Of a stretch of 64,000 nt of DNA, positions 22,561-33,841 are shown piece after piece. The DNA is from Avena insularis (lineage: Eukaryota; Streptophyta; Magnoliopsida; Poales; Poaceae): positions 161,362,149 through 161,426,148 of the forward strand of contig CM042697.1 of the NCBI GenBank assembly GCA_023614405.1. The letters run 5' to 3'. How positions within the stretch are numbered: position 1 is the first letter of the stretch; each line of letters opens with the position of its first letter. Both the position numbers and the translations under genes were made by a program. The notes under the pieces were generated by a model. The model made no database searches. It had not been told where the DNA came from and saw only the letters and a program-made list of their open reading frames with translations.

Positions 22561-23877
22561 TGGTTAAAGGAAGTAGGATTCCTCGGACATATTGTGTCAG
22601 CTGGAGGAATTGCTATCGATCCCGCCAAGGTTAAGGATGTTGAGGAATGGCAAGCCCCAACCACTCAAACCCAAGTTCGCGCATTTCTCGAATTAGCGGG
22701 ATATTACCGCAAGTTCGTAGAAGGATTCTCGAGCATCGCAAGACCCATGACCCAATTGTTGAAGAAAGATAAGAAGTTTGAATGGACGGACAAATATGAA
22801 GCAAGTTTTCAAGAGCTCAAGAAGAGATTGATTTCAGCCCCAATCTTGATTATGCCGAATATCAAGAAGCCTTTTGATGTGTATTGTGACACATCCAAGA
22901 TTGGTCTCGAATGTGTGTTAATGCAAGAAGGCAAAGTCATATCCTATCTATCCCGACAACTGAAGCAACATGAACAGAATTACCCTACCCGTGACCTCGA
23001 ACTAGCAGTCGTAGTTTTATCCTTGAAGACATGGCGGCATTACCTCATGGGTAACCGCTGTGATATTTATTCGGATCACAAGAGTCTAAAGTATATTTTC
23101 ACCCAGAAGGAGCTGAATCTGAGGCAAAGGAGATGGATAGAGTTAATCAAGGACTATGATCTGGACATTCACTATCACCCCGATAAATCCAATGTGGTAG
23201 CAGATGCCCTTAGCAGATTGCCGTGTCAATTGAACACCATGATAAAAGAAGCCCAGCCAAGTTTGCATAAGGAGTTAAAAGATTTCAGAGTGGAGATAAT
23301 TAGTGAAGGATTTTTGTCTAGCATAGAAATTCAACCCACTTTGATCAGTCAGATCAAGGAGGCGCATAAAGGAAATGCTAGTATCGATGGAATCAAACGT
23401 CGTATCGGTACAGGGAAGGTACCCGGATTCACCGAAGATGAAGAAGGAGTTTTGTGGTACAAAGGACGTATCTGTGTACCAGCAGATTCAGAGTTGAAAC
23501 AAGCTGTTTTGCAAGAAGCCCATGATACTCTTTATTCTATCCACCCTGGAGGAACGAAGATGTATCAGGATTTGAAGGAACAATTTTGGTGGCATAAGAT
23601 GAAGAGAGAAATCAAAAGCTACATAGCCAAATGCGATATCTGTCAGAAAGTCAAAGGGGTACATCAGAGACCCGCAGGACTTTTGCCACCATTGAAGATT
23701 CCGGAATGGAAATGGGATTCAGTTGGAATGGATTTTATCACCGGTTTGCCTATGTCTAGTAGGGGAAATGACTCTATTTGGGTCATAGTGGATAGACTGT
23801 CCAAAGTAGCACATTTCCTACCTGTCAAGACCACTTACCAGAGTTCGAAGCTAGCAGAGTTGTACATTGTAGGATAG
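22531..23877 (+). pseudogene. Tekay RT thumb, RNase H and integrase N-terminal part
   Basis: This is the longest open stretch, 448 codons. It starts inside RT ([19 protein letters not shown]), passes RNase H with [29 protein letters not shown] and [11 protein letters not shown], and the conserved VVADALSRL end. It then enters integrase with the H-H-C-C zinc finger ([10 protein letters not shown] ... CDICQKVK). The first integrase catalytic Asp is in [13 protein letters not shown]. The frame is lost at TAG 23875-23877 by a one-base shift within the core. The listed first codon is TTG inside the gene, not a real start. Confidence 0.9.
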
Positions 23878-23906
23878 CCAGTTTACATGGAGTCCCCAAG
23901 AACATT

Positions 23907-24599
23907 GTGTTAGATCGAGGAACCCAGTTTACCTCGAGATTTTGGAAGAAAGTCCAAGAAGGATTGGGAACTAGACTGGATTTCAGCACAACTTATCACC
24001 CGCAGACTAATGGACAAAAGGAGGGAGTAAACAAGATACTTGAAGATATGTTGAGAGCTTCTGTGTTGGAATATGGATCTAAATGGGAGGACTGTCTGCC
24101 TTTTGCAGAATCCTCATACAAAAACAGTTACCAAGCCAGTTTGCAAATGGCCCCATTTGAGTTTATGTACGGAAGGAAGTGTCGTACCCTGTTGAATTGG
24201 TCGGAAGTAGGAGAGAGTCAGATTTTCGGACTCGACATCCTAAGAGAAGCCGAAGAGAAAGTTCACAAGATCCATGAGCACCTTAAGACCGCCCAATCCA
24301 GACAGAAGAGTTATGCCGACAAGAGACATCGAGATCTAGCCTTCACTATCAGAGATTTTGTGTATCTCAAAGTATCACCTTTGAAAGGAATGCAACGTTT
24401 CCAACTCAAAGGAAAGCTTGCCCCCAGATATATCGGACCCTTCAAGATTTTGAATCGCCGAGGAGAAGTATCATATCAACTAGAACTGCCAGAGGAGATG
24501 CTAGCCGTGCATAATGTGTTTCATATCTCGTTACTTCGCAAATGCCTAGAAGTCCTAGAAAAGACCAAGTTTTCAAGAATATTGATCATAGAACCATAG
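23907..24599 (+). pseudogene. Tekay integrase core and C-terminal (GPF) part
   Basis: In the third frame the core continues with [14 protein letters not shown] (second catalytic Asp) and YHPQTNGQKEG (catalytic Glu). All three catalytic acidic residues therefore survive across two frames. The C-terminal domain follows with KLAPRYIGPFKILNRRGEVSY and VHNVFHISLLRKCL. It ends at TAG 24597-24599 after another frame shift near 24555-24565. Confidence 0.88.
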
Positions 24600-24784
24600 A
24601 GCTAAACAATGACCTAACTTATCGTGAAGTACCCATTCGTATTTTGGAAGAAGCCTTTAGAACCACCAGAACCCGGAGTATCAAGTTTCTCAAGATCCAG
24701 TGGAGTAACCATACTAAAGAAGATGCTACTTGGGAACGAGAAGATTACATTATGACTGAGTTTCTAGATCTCTTTAGTTCCTAG
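24542..24784 (+). pseudogene. Integrase-linked chromodomain of the Tekay element
   Basis: In the second frame YREVPIRILEEAFRTT, then IKFLKIQWSNHTKEDATWE and REDYIMTEFLDLF match the chromodomain at the end of chromovirus pol. Such domains are known to steer integration toward particular chromatin marks. CAG at 24698-24700 codes Gln here. The sister copy on the minus strand has TAG at this codon (58390-58392). Confidence 0.85.
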
Positions 24785-24820
24785 TTTTCTTTTTTTTAAA
24801 TCTCGGGACGAGATTTTGTT

Positions 24821-24835
24821 TAAGGAGGGAAGGTT
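24821..24835 (+). other. Polypurine tract of the Tekay element
   Basis: TAAGGAGGGAAGGTT lies directly before the LTR start TGTAACATCC. The sister copy has TAAGGAGGTAAGGTT in the same place on the minus strand (58246-58260). Confidence 0.85.
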
Positions 24836-26073
24836 TGTAACATCCCAAAAATATTAAACAAGATTATCAATTTCTAATCACCCAAGTTTAGGGTTAACAA
24901 AAACTTTTGTTATTAAAATTAATATGAATGCATGTGTGTGTGATGAATGCATGAATGATTGATATTGCCATGTTTGATTTCTATGAATGGCAAGGATTGG
25001 TTTAAATATGAAAGCAATATCATCTAGATCATTTCCAAGCAGAATCAAATGAAGAGAAAATAAAAAATAAGCAATTTAAGCAAATGGTCATTTTGACCAA
25101 AGTTCACCACTAGACCACTTTGAGTGTTCCTAGTCCAAGTTTTCTAACAGAAACAAATCCAATTCTTTTCACCCCTTGCTAGACCAAGTAAAAGTGAACC
25201 CAAGCCCACTTTACAAACCAACAGAAACAAATTCCAAATCTATTTAAAGGACAATTCAAAATTGAATCCTTAATAGGTACTAAGATCACCATTTTTCAAA
25301 AACCACTCAAACCAGTTCACCTTGGCAAACCCAAGCAACTAGATACTACCAAGCATGTGACCATAGCACTCTCCAAAATTTATCCAAAAATTCAAATTCA
25401 AACTTCATGTGGCCATTTCATCAAACACCTGGTGAACACAGATCAAACTTGCCTAACTTCTACTGTTTTGAGCAGTGTTTGATCAAACCATTGTCCCCAA
25501 CTTACTCCCCTTGTCACCCCAGCACCCAACACTGCATTGAACCAGCCCCCTCTTCACTGCCTGCACCAGTGCCATGCCGCCCGAAGCTCACAGGTCGGCT
25601 GACCATGGACAGCACGCAGGAGGACACGCCGCGCCCATCCACAATGTCTAGGAGGCAGGCCACCGTCCACCGCCACCCCCTGTCCAACCATCGAGCGCAG
25701 CCAAGCCCTAGACCACCAAGCAAACGCCACACCCATTTTCTCTGCACCATACCGAGAGCGCGCCAGAGCGCCGCAACCGACACGCTCGCACACGCTGTGC
25801 ATATCTACGATCGCCATGCCCCTAGCTACCCCCCAGACATGTCCGTTCGCCGCCGCGTGACCAGTAGCCACTATACATCGTCTAAAATGCCGTCGGTGCG
25901 GTGCAGAGCATCGACACGTTCCGACCATTCTCGACCTCCCTTGTCGTGCCATTAAGCCCGTGATGATCGCCAGGAGACACCGCACCAGCCTACGCCCTTC
26001 GCCATACCGTTAGCTCACTACACCGTCGTCACTGACGAGCCCTGACCATCCCGCGCTGCCCCTCTCGCCGGTG

Positions 26074-26083
26074 TATAAATAGA
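26074..26083 (+). promoter_or_regulatory. TATA box in the Tekay 3' LTR
   Basis: TATAAATAGA stands in the GC-rich centre. A similar CTATAAAAG lies at 61333 in the right LTR, and on the minus strand at 56983-56991. A conserved stretch with a GAATTTCACC core follows within about 110 bp in all three, consistent with the start of the R region. Confidence 0.65.
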
Positions 26084-27905
26084 GGCCACCCTAGCCCTCA
26101 TTCTCCACACCACCTCACTCCCCTCTCTCTCAGAACCACCCCTGACCTTTCCCCGGAGCAAGGCGAGCACCAGGCCGCCGGAATTTCACCGGAGTCCACC
26201 GCTGCAGAGGAGGAGAAGGGCCGTTGATTGGAGCCACCCCATGAGCCGCCGCGACCACCGTTCGAACTGTCGTTGTCTACAACGTCGTTCGCCGCCATAG
26301 ACGACCCTAGATGGAGCCCTGGTAAGCCACAACGTACCCCCACCGTCGCTGTTATGGTTCGGTCTCGTTGGAGCTTTTCGCCGAAGACGACGAGCGTGAG
26401 CCGTAGATCGTAGTCTAATCGCACGGTCCAGATTGAAAATTACTACTTCGCGTAGATAGAGCCGCTGACGTGTGGGACCTCTCTGTTAGCAGCCCGCTGT
26501 GCGTGCTGTGCAGTTGGGCCAGCCCAGTAACATTTCCGCGCTTAGCCTAGAGATTTAAATAGATATTTTCCAATTTATTAAAACTCTAGTTCAGTCAGTA
26601 GATTCAAAAATCAATTCAAAGAGTTATACTAAACCAAATTGCATGATTCCAATTTTCTAGAAAGGTATTGAAAATATCAAACCAAGCCCGTTGGATTCAA
26701 ATCATTTAAAATTATAGATCACCTATAGTAAAAATAACAAGACAGAGACTTTTTCACATTCAAAAATTTCTCAAACATCAACCATAAATGCTTTTGAGTT
26801 GATTCTAACTCTCAAAAATCACATTTGACCAGATCTATCTGAATATGTAAAAATATTTAGGTTTACATGCAGTGATCTTGGACTAGTATTAAAATAATGC
26901 TACATAGGCATCTCTAGTCACTTTAATTATATAAAATAATTATTTTAAACTTATTAAATTGTGACACCACTTTAAATCACATTCCCAAGTATTAAAATAT
27001 GTGGTGATGACATGTGTCAACATGATCCCATATTTTAATTGGAGAATATTAAATCTTAAGTAGTTTTCAATGAGTAGAAATTACTTTTCCAAAACAAAAT
27101 AAATAAGACTAGGTCTTTATTTTAGGTGATGATTGTGATGATACTAGATCATCTAGTGTGAACCTTTGTGTGCTAAATAGAGGTAGTATTGTTTGGTGAT
27201 TGTGTACCTCCTATTTATTTATAGACACTAGTACCGACAAAGACTACGAGGAGGAGGAGGAGTACTATGAAGAAGAAGAAGAGAACTTCAACCACTGCAC
27301 CAATCAAGGAAAGCCTCACAATACAAGTTACTATGCAAGCTAACACTTACAACTTTGCAAGCCATCCTATGCAAGCTAGATAACCTATACAAGATGCCTT
27401 AGGCATACCTTGGTTATGCAACCTTGATTATACCAAATCCCAGTTTTATTTGCAAGCTTTATTATTTTATTTTACCAAAGTTCTTTATTGCTTTTAGTTA
27501 GTGTTTTGTGAGTTTTGGAAAGATCTTATAGGTAGCATAAAGAGCATAAAACTTGGCCTAAGTTAGTTAGGACTAGATGTCATACTGAGGCATGATATTA
27601 GATTGGGATAAGTCACACCTGATTAGCACCCCTCATTAGTGATTACCCTTAACTTTAGTGGCCAGTGCTAAAGCATAAAATTTGCTCACGTTAGATGGGA
27701 GTACTTGGTGAAAATGATTATGAAAACCTTGAAATGATGAGTCATTCTAATGAAATGTTTTGACATGTGTTATGAACACAAGATGACTTGATGATTAAAA
27801 TGTTGAGGCATGAGCCTTAGCCCTCTTATAAAAGCTGATGGTTGGGTTTGGATGCGATACCATTCCAATTTTACCGTACAACCAGAATACCCAAATTTGG
27901 GTAGG

Positions 27906-29285
27906 TGATGTCTACGCACTTCTATTCTTGTAGACAGTTGTTGGGCCTCCAAGTGTAGAGGTTTGTAGAACAGGAACAACTTTCCCTTAAGTGGATTACC
28001 CAAGGTTTATCGAACTCCGGGAGGAGTGGTCAAAGGTATTCCCTCTTAAGCAATCCTGCAATCAAGATACAAGAAGTCTCTTGTGTCCCCAACACACCCA
28101 ATACACTTGTTAGGTGTATAGGTGCACTAGTTCGGCGAAAAGATAGTGAAATACAAGTGGTAACAGTGCTAGAAAATAGCTTGACAGTGAGGTAAAGACT
28201 AAAGCAAGCAAACATGCAACAGATCTAGATGCAAATGGTGTTTCAATGTTTAGAAACAAGGCCTAGGGATCATACTTTCACTAGTGAACACTCTCTCATA
28301 TAAATATCCTCTCTTTATGATACTACTCTTAAATACTCATTGGTTGGACACTCTAATCATCGGTAGGGCTATAACAGCACTCCTCAAAGTCCGCCTTCCC
28401 CAATCTAGATAACCCTAAACTGTCACCTTGAGTGCTAGATGGTTCCAACAAACACCACAATTTCATAGAGACGTCCAACTCCAAATATAACTCGTAACAA
28501 ATATTCAATCTAGCCAAAGTGCCACACACGATATGCACGCTGTCACTTTCACACACGTGGGGAAAAGCAGAGATCTATTAAAGCACTTGAGTAGAAAGGT
28601 AGATCTACTTGATTACAAAGCTCATGATCACAGTATGACCATGCATAGAGAGAGAGAGAGATGAACACATAGCTACCGGTAGAGCTCTTAGCCTCGAGGA
28701 AGAACTACTTCCTCCTCATCATGGGAATCAGCAACGGTGATGGAGATGGTGATGGAGATCGATGGAGATGGCTCCGGGGGTACTTCCCTGTCCCGGCAGG
28801 GTACCGAAACAGAGACTTTCTGTCTCCTGAATCTCCTTTTTGGTGGCGGCATGCTACAAAGGTTTTTCTGGAAGTATGATGGATTATTTAGGGTTTTCTC
28901 CCCGGGGACTTCTTATAGGCGCAGGAGGCGAGGCTGGGAGGCGGACGGAAGGCCCACACCCTACCCAGGCACGGGGTAGGGCCCACCCACGCCTAGGGGG
29001 GTGTGGTCGCCCTGGCTCGCCTCTCCGTCCCCCCTCTGGACTTCGTGACGCCCACGATAAAATATTGACTTTGGCTTGTGTCCCGTCCAATTCCAAGAAT
29101 ATTGATTTTTTGCCTTTCTGGAACCAAAAATAGAAGAAAACAGGCAACTGGCACTGTGGCAACTTATTAATAGGTTAGTTTCAGAAAAAATATAAAAACA
29201 CCTCAAAGTGTATATAAAGCAAAGCAAAGTAGATACAAAACAAGCATGGAGCATCAAAAATTATAGATACGTTTCCGACGTATCA
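27906..29285 (-). mobile_element. Solo LTR, Athila type, with perfect TSD
   Basis: The minus strand starts TGATACGTCGGAAACG at 29285 and ends GTGCGTAGACATCA at 27906 (1380 bp). GTAGG precedes it (27901-27905) and follows it (29286-29290). The left duplicate of the host LTR shows the uninterrupted target at about 17940. With no internal domain and an intact TSD, this is a solo LTR produced by LTR-LTR recombination. Confidence 0.92.
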
Positions 29286-29657
29286 GTAGGGCTTGACTGA
29301 AATTTTATATATCTTAGTATGAGTTTCCTTACGGAAGAGGTTTGAGCTGAGGCTACCTCATGATGAATGTCCACCTGTGCAGTTTCCAAGATGACAGATG
29401 ATCATGGTTGGGAGGCCAAACTCATAGGGGAGGTGCCTATACTAGGGTGTGTAATTGAAAGGTTAGGATTGATTATTTTGCTGCGTTGATTGTATTAAGA
29501 CTAGATTATAAGATCCTTTATTTGTAAGACCTTTATTATGGTTTGTAATGGACGATAAACTATGGTACCAATCTGTTATGTCTCGCAAAAATGATAATCC
29601 TAAGATTGCGATGTATGACATAAGAGGCATCTGGGATTAAAAATCCAGGTATTGTCA

Positions 29658-30122
29658 ATGCATTTCACGCGCTTGTATCCTACTCCTACCTACACGAAAT
29701 CTATCATTGCCTCGGATCATACGGGGCACGTACAGTCCTATGCACATGGAATTAAAAGTTACACGGGACCAATCTCCTCTCTTCCATTTCCCCCCAAAGC
29801 TAGCAAGAAACAAAGGAAGATTGAGTTTGTGCCTGCTTTATCACATCGCATACAGATTTGATTGCCACCTCAAGATTCAAGAATGATGAATAGATCATGC
29901 GTGCCTCCTGATCTGTTTCATAAGATAAGGTGTATTATTTTTTCAAAAGTCAAACCATATGATATTTGACCAAACTTTTAGGAAAACTAGAAGAATACCC
30001 GTGCGTTGTTGCGAAAATTTATACAAATCAAATCGTGTAATAAGTTATCATTGCGCACATCAATTTGTTAGAAAATGGAATATGAATTATACATCACTCA
30101 GCAGCATGGTTAATGCATTATA
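29658..30122. repeat. Flank copy F2, duplicate of 18309-18774
   Basis: It follows the Tekay 3' LTR as F1 follows the left LTR tail. Only this copy continues into further flank (ACAGAGAAC at 30123). No coding potential is recognised. Confidence 0.85.
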
Positions 30123-30529
30123 CAGAGAACAAAAGAAACTAAAGTAGTTCATATGCTATGTTTAAGTAGGATTGATTTCAGAAAAAAAACATCTACGACG
30201 ATGAAGTACCCTGATATGTACATCATTTTTTTTGCTAGAATTCCATTGAACCTGAAAAGGATCACCAACAAAAAGTAGACCTTATTTGCGCAGTTACAAG
30301 GATCATGACCAAAGTAGTACGAAAAATAAACCATTGAGGAAGTAGACTCTGAAGCGACATACACCAACACAATAATTCATGCTTATCTTGATATGCAGTG
30401 AAGATAATTGCCCAAACTGCATTGGCTATCAGAATTCCCCAAACTGCTAAGTTTATAGAAAATATTTTAATAAATCGTATAGTCTGTCTGTGACTATCAG
30501 ATAACAAAACTGCCTAACAACATAGAGAT
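30123..30529. other. Host flank before the LINE insertion
   Basis: The sequence ends in AACAACATAGAGAT (30516-30529), the 5' copy of the LINE target duplication. On the minus strand two overlapping frames (30149-30370 and 30262-30507) are rich in hydrophobic residues (FSINLAVWGILIANAVWAII). They could be a fragment of a membrane-protein gene. I do not recognise the family and chance is possible. Confidence 0.4.
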
Positions 30530-30675
30530 CATTGTAGACTTAGATGCGACATCTAGCCTCCGAACCAACTTCTCTAAGTGCTCAGCCAACCTGATAAAGT
30601 GTTATGAGGGGGACCAGACCTGGTGACCCAAGAGCTGCAACGCCCAATCACAGTTCCGGTTCCGCTACCTAGGGC
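30530..30675 (+). pseudogene. LINE ORF2 fragment 1 (reverse transcriptase)
   Basis: The frame reads SSLRTNFSKCSANLIKCYEG and, after a TGA near 30622, continues to FRFRYLG at the CACTA border. It matches the L1 RT region where 'SGL..N..KS' precedes 'YLGLPLS'. The frame resumes at 42709 after the transposon. Confidence 0.8.
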
Positions 30676-31397
30676 CACTACTAGAAAACTAGCTATAGGT
30701 AGAAAACCTTTCCGTGACGCATATAAACGAGTATGCTTCACAGAATTAATTCTATAACGCATATAAAAGGGTATGCTCCACATAATTAATTCTGGGACGC
30801 ATATAGACATAAGCGACACAGAAATATGGCAATTCTATGGGTGCATAGAACCCATTGCGCCACAGAAATGTGTGTTTCTATGGCGCATATTTTCCCGTGT
30901 GCGGCAGAAATTTGATAAGATCCACATCCAACTAAGAGGAGAAGACAATTATGTGGAGCATATGTCTATATGCACTACAGAATGTGATGTCGAAAACAGA
31001 TCCCACCCCCTTGTTGGATCGCCTTTTAAGTTCTGTAAAAAATAAATGAAAATAGTAAGAACTTTAAAAAAATTCCTTTGAGATATAGTTATATTTTAGG
31101 GTATAGTTGTAGGGAAATTGAAAAACATGAATTTCAAAGTATTTTGCAAAAAGAGTCATGGCATGGTAAAACGGCCATAACTTTTGCATATGATGTCAGA
31201 ATTTTTTTTAACCAATCAAAACGATCGTTTCGAAATTTCTCATCCGAATTCAACCACGAAAGGTTGTTCTGGATTTTATAGAATACCCTAATTCGAAAAG
31301 AGTAAAAAGTTATTTTAAAAAGATGATTCTTTCGTGCAAAAAATGAAAAAAGGGGGGGACAATTTTGTGGCGCAGATTCCACAGAATTGTTTGGCGG

Positions 31398-33785
31398 TGA
31401 AAGAGCATGTATGACCCCATGTGTGGTTTTGGTAATTAATGACAATCTCTATGGACTAATGATTAAATTGAGTTTCTCTTGTAGGTTTATCCATTGGCAT
31501 CGCTTGGGACATGTGTTGGTATCAAGGTTGAAAGATGAAGGAATGTACAAGGTCTATATGCTGACTGGAATCATGAAGAAAGAGGGATATTGAAGGTTGA
31601 TCAAGACAAGTGAAAAGAGTTGCATCAAGATGGATCAACCTCAAGAAGGAATGAAGAAGGGCAAGGTCAATCCCTATCTTGAAGATCTCATGCTTGAAGC
31701 TTTCCATCCTCATGATCATGGAGTGATGAATACAAGTTTAAAGAAGAGGTTTCCCCATGGAGTATGGGGAGCAATTTGCAAGTCTTCATCAGGCAAGAGC
31801 AATCAAGAAAGATGTTCCATCTTGAGAATGTCAAGTCGGTCTACATCAAGTTCAAGTGGAATGCACAAGGCAAAGGTATGGTCTTGATAGGGCTTCTCTT
31901 GTGCCGGTCTCGTGTTGTTAGTTGGGAGGCCGGGTTTAGGATAGATAGCCATACTATCAAGAGGGGTTCTCAAGCGGGTGTCTCGATCGCATCTTTCGGA
32001 GAGAGCTCAAACCTTTACATACATAGCATCATATTTCTTGGTTGGTGTTTGTTTATTGTACATGAGAGGATCTAGAGCTTGTGTTTATCATCATAACAAG
32101 CTCTAGTTCATCAAATAAGGATTTCCCTTGCATATCTTATTGCAGTTTTATCTTGCGAGCTTTCTGGATCCACACCTTGGGAGATATCTCACATATATAT
32201 ATTTATAATATTTCTCCCTTGGTGGTATCCAATATTTCACTTTTTTTATTCTAATTGGTTTTATCTTTCCAACAAAATTGGTTTCATCCCAATCGGAGTT
32301 TCCAAGCTCAACTTCTTATGTTTTGGGTTTTGGAGGTTTTACCGGTTCATCGCTTCTAGAGAGGCCATACCTTTATAAATTTGGTTTTATCCATCCATGT
32401 GGGACTATGATGTTTCTTTGCATAATTTTTTAGAACTTGCCGTTCTCTTCAAAACGAGTCCAAGATCATAAAAACGGAGTCCGGAATCAAAAGTTAATGA
32501 AATTTTCATGCTATGTTGTCCAGCATTTTTGCTTGAGCGGAAATTCCGGCCAAAATTCCGACCCAAGTTCTGGTGAATGTCTGTTTTCTTCTGTATATTG
32601 TGTTCCTATATACCGGAAGTTCCATGGGGGCTGGAAATTCTGGTGGTGCGTGAATCTGGTCCAACCGGGCATATTTCTCTTGCCCTATTTAAGGGCCCCC
32701 TCTTCCCTAATGTTTCCCCATATTTTGAGGCCATTTTTTCTAGCTCTCCACTCTCTCTCCTCCATTGTTGACCTTCAAAATCTTGCCCTCTTTCCTTCTC
32801 CCTCCCATGATTCTTGCATCTCTTTGAGGGATTTGAGAGAGGAGATCTATATCTACAACACTATCAAGCCAAATCACTTCTTTGTGAAGGAATCATTGGG
32901 ATCTAGATCTTGGAGAGTTTTGTGTTCTCCTCTTGTGTTCTTCCTCCCTTATTCCCCAATTTCTTTTGTAGCTTTGTTGGAATTTGGGAGTGAATGACTT
33001 GCCCTTGCATTTGGTGCATAGGTTTGAGTTCTCCTCGGAGATTCGGCGAGTTCAAGCTTGTGGGATTGTTACTCTTGGGTTCTTGTAACCCTAGATGGTT
33101 GTGTGGTTGGGTTGTTGACTTGTTGTGACCTTTTGTGGTCTTGTAGCCTTTTGTGGCTTTGTTGGCCTTTTGTGGCGTTGTAGCCTTTTGTGACTTTGTT
33201 GTTGGGAGCCTCCAATTGAGTTGTGGAGATAGCCCCAATCTTGTACGGGTTTTGGTGACCGTCCTCAAGTGTCCCTTAGTGGATCATGAGTAGGCCTTTG
33301 TGGCGAGCTCACAGGAGAATATGGTGAGCCTTTTGTGGCGCCAATGAGTTGCGTGCCTTTGCATCCGGGGTGAGGCCTTGTGTGGCGTTGGGTGAGCATC
33401 GAGCCACCACACCCCGAGGTGAGCCATTTGTGAAGTTCGGAGAGATTGCACCATCACACCTCTCCAACAGAGACATAGCTTCTTTGAAAGTGAACTTTAG
33501 GATAAAAATCTTCATATTCGCGTCCATCGGTTATCTCTCAACCGAGCCCGTTATTTATGCATTCTACATTGTGATAGCCATCGTGCTTGAAGTATTTTAC
33601 CTTGCTGTCACCTTGTTGCTTGTATTTCTTAGCATAGGTTGTTGGTGCACTTAGGTGAACCTAGTGGTTAGGTTTTGTTCTCTATAAATTAAACGTTAGT
33701 TTTTATACCGCATTTATTAGAGCCTAAACCGTAATATTTTTAAAAGCCTATTCACCCCCTCTAGGCGATGTCCATTGCACTTTCA
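31398..33785 (+). repeat. 5' LTR of the gag-only Copia (2388 bp)
   Basis: It runs from TGAAAGAGC to GCACTTTCA, two bases before the PBS. It matches 39727-42058 throughout. A roughly 19-bp repeat (CCTTTTGTGG-type units, 33121-33200) has about four units here and two in the 3' LTR. A cluster of GGAAATTCCGG-type half-palindromes lies at 32540-32650. Confidence 0.9.
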
Positions 33786-33787
33786 AT

Positions 33788-33799
33788 TGGTATCAGAGC
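33788..33799 (+). other. Primer binding site, initiator-Met tRNA type
   Basis: TGGTATCAGAGC, the canonical plant form, lies two bases after the 5' LTR. It shows the element's direction and inner LTR limit. Confidence 0.9.
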
Positions 33800-33841
33800 A
33801 AAGTCTCTCGCTTCTTAGGCTTCACTGCCTCGAGAGTAAAG

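Larger units (their letters stand above)
18778..29657 (+). mobile_element. Ty3/gypsy chromovirus, Tekay (Del) lineage
   Basis: The order is truncated 5' LTR, PBS, an extra ORF, gag with a zinc knuckle, protease, RT, RNase H, integrase, chromodomain, PPT, 3' LTR. The C-terminal chromodomain puts it among chromoviruses; the very long LTR fits Tekay. Gag-pol is essentially one frame interrupted by seven in-frame stops (five TAG, including those in the extra ORF) and several frameshifts. The element appears to be one unit of a tandem duplication. Confidence 0.9.
24836..29657 (+). repeat. 3' LTR of the Tekay element, split by a solo LTR
   Basis: It starts TGTAACATCC after the PPT and ends ATTGTCA at 29657. 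Without the 1380-bp solo LTR and its 5-bp duplication it is about 3.4 kb. It contains a GC-rich centre with TATAAATAGA at 26074-26083. It lacks about 550 bp that the LTR at 60066 has near 63319-63870. F2 follows directly. Confidence 0.87.
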
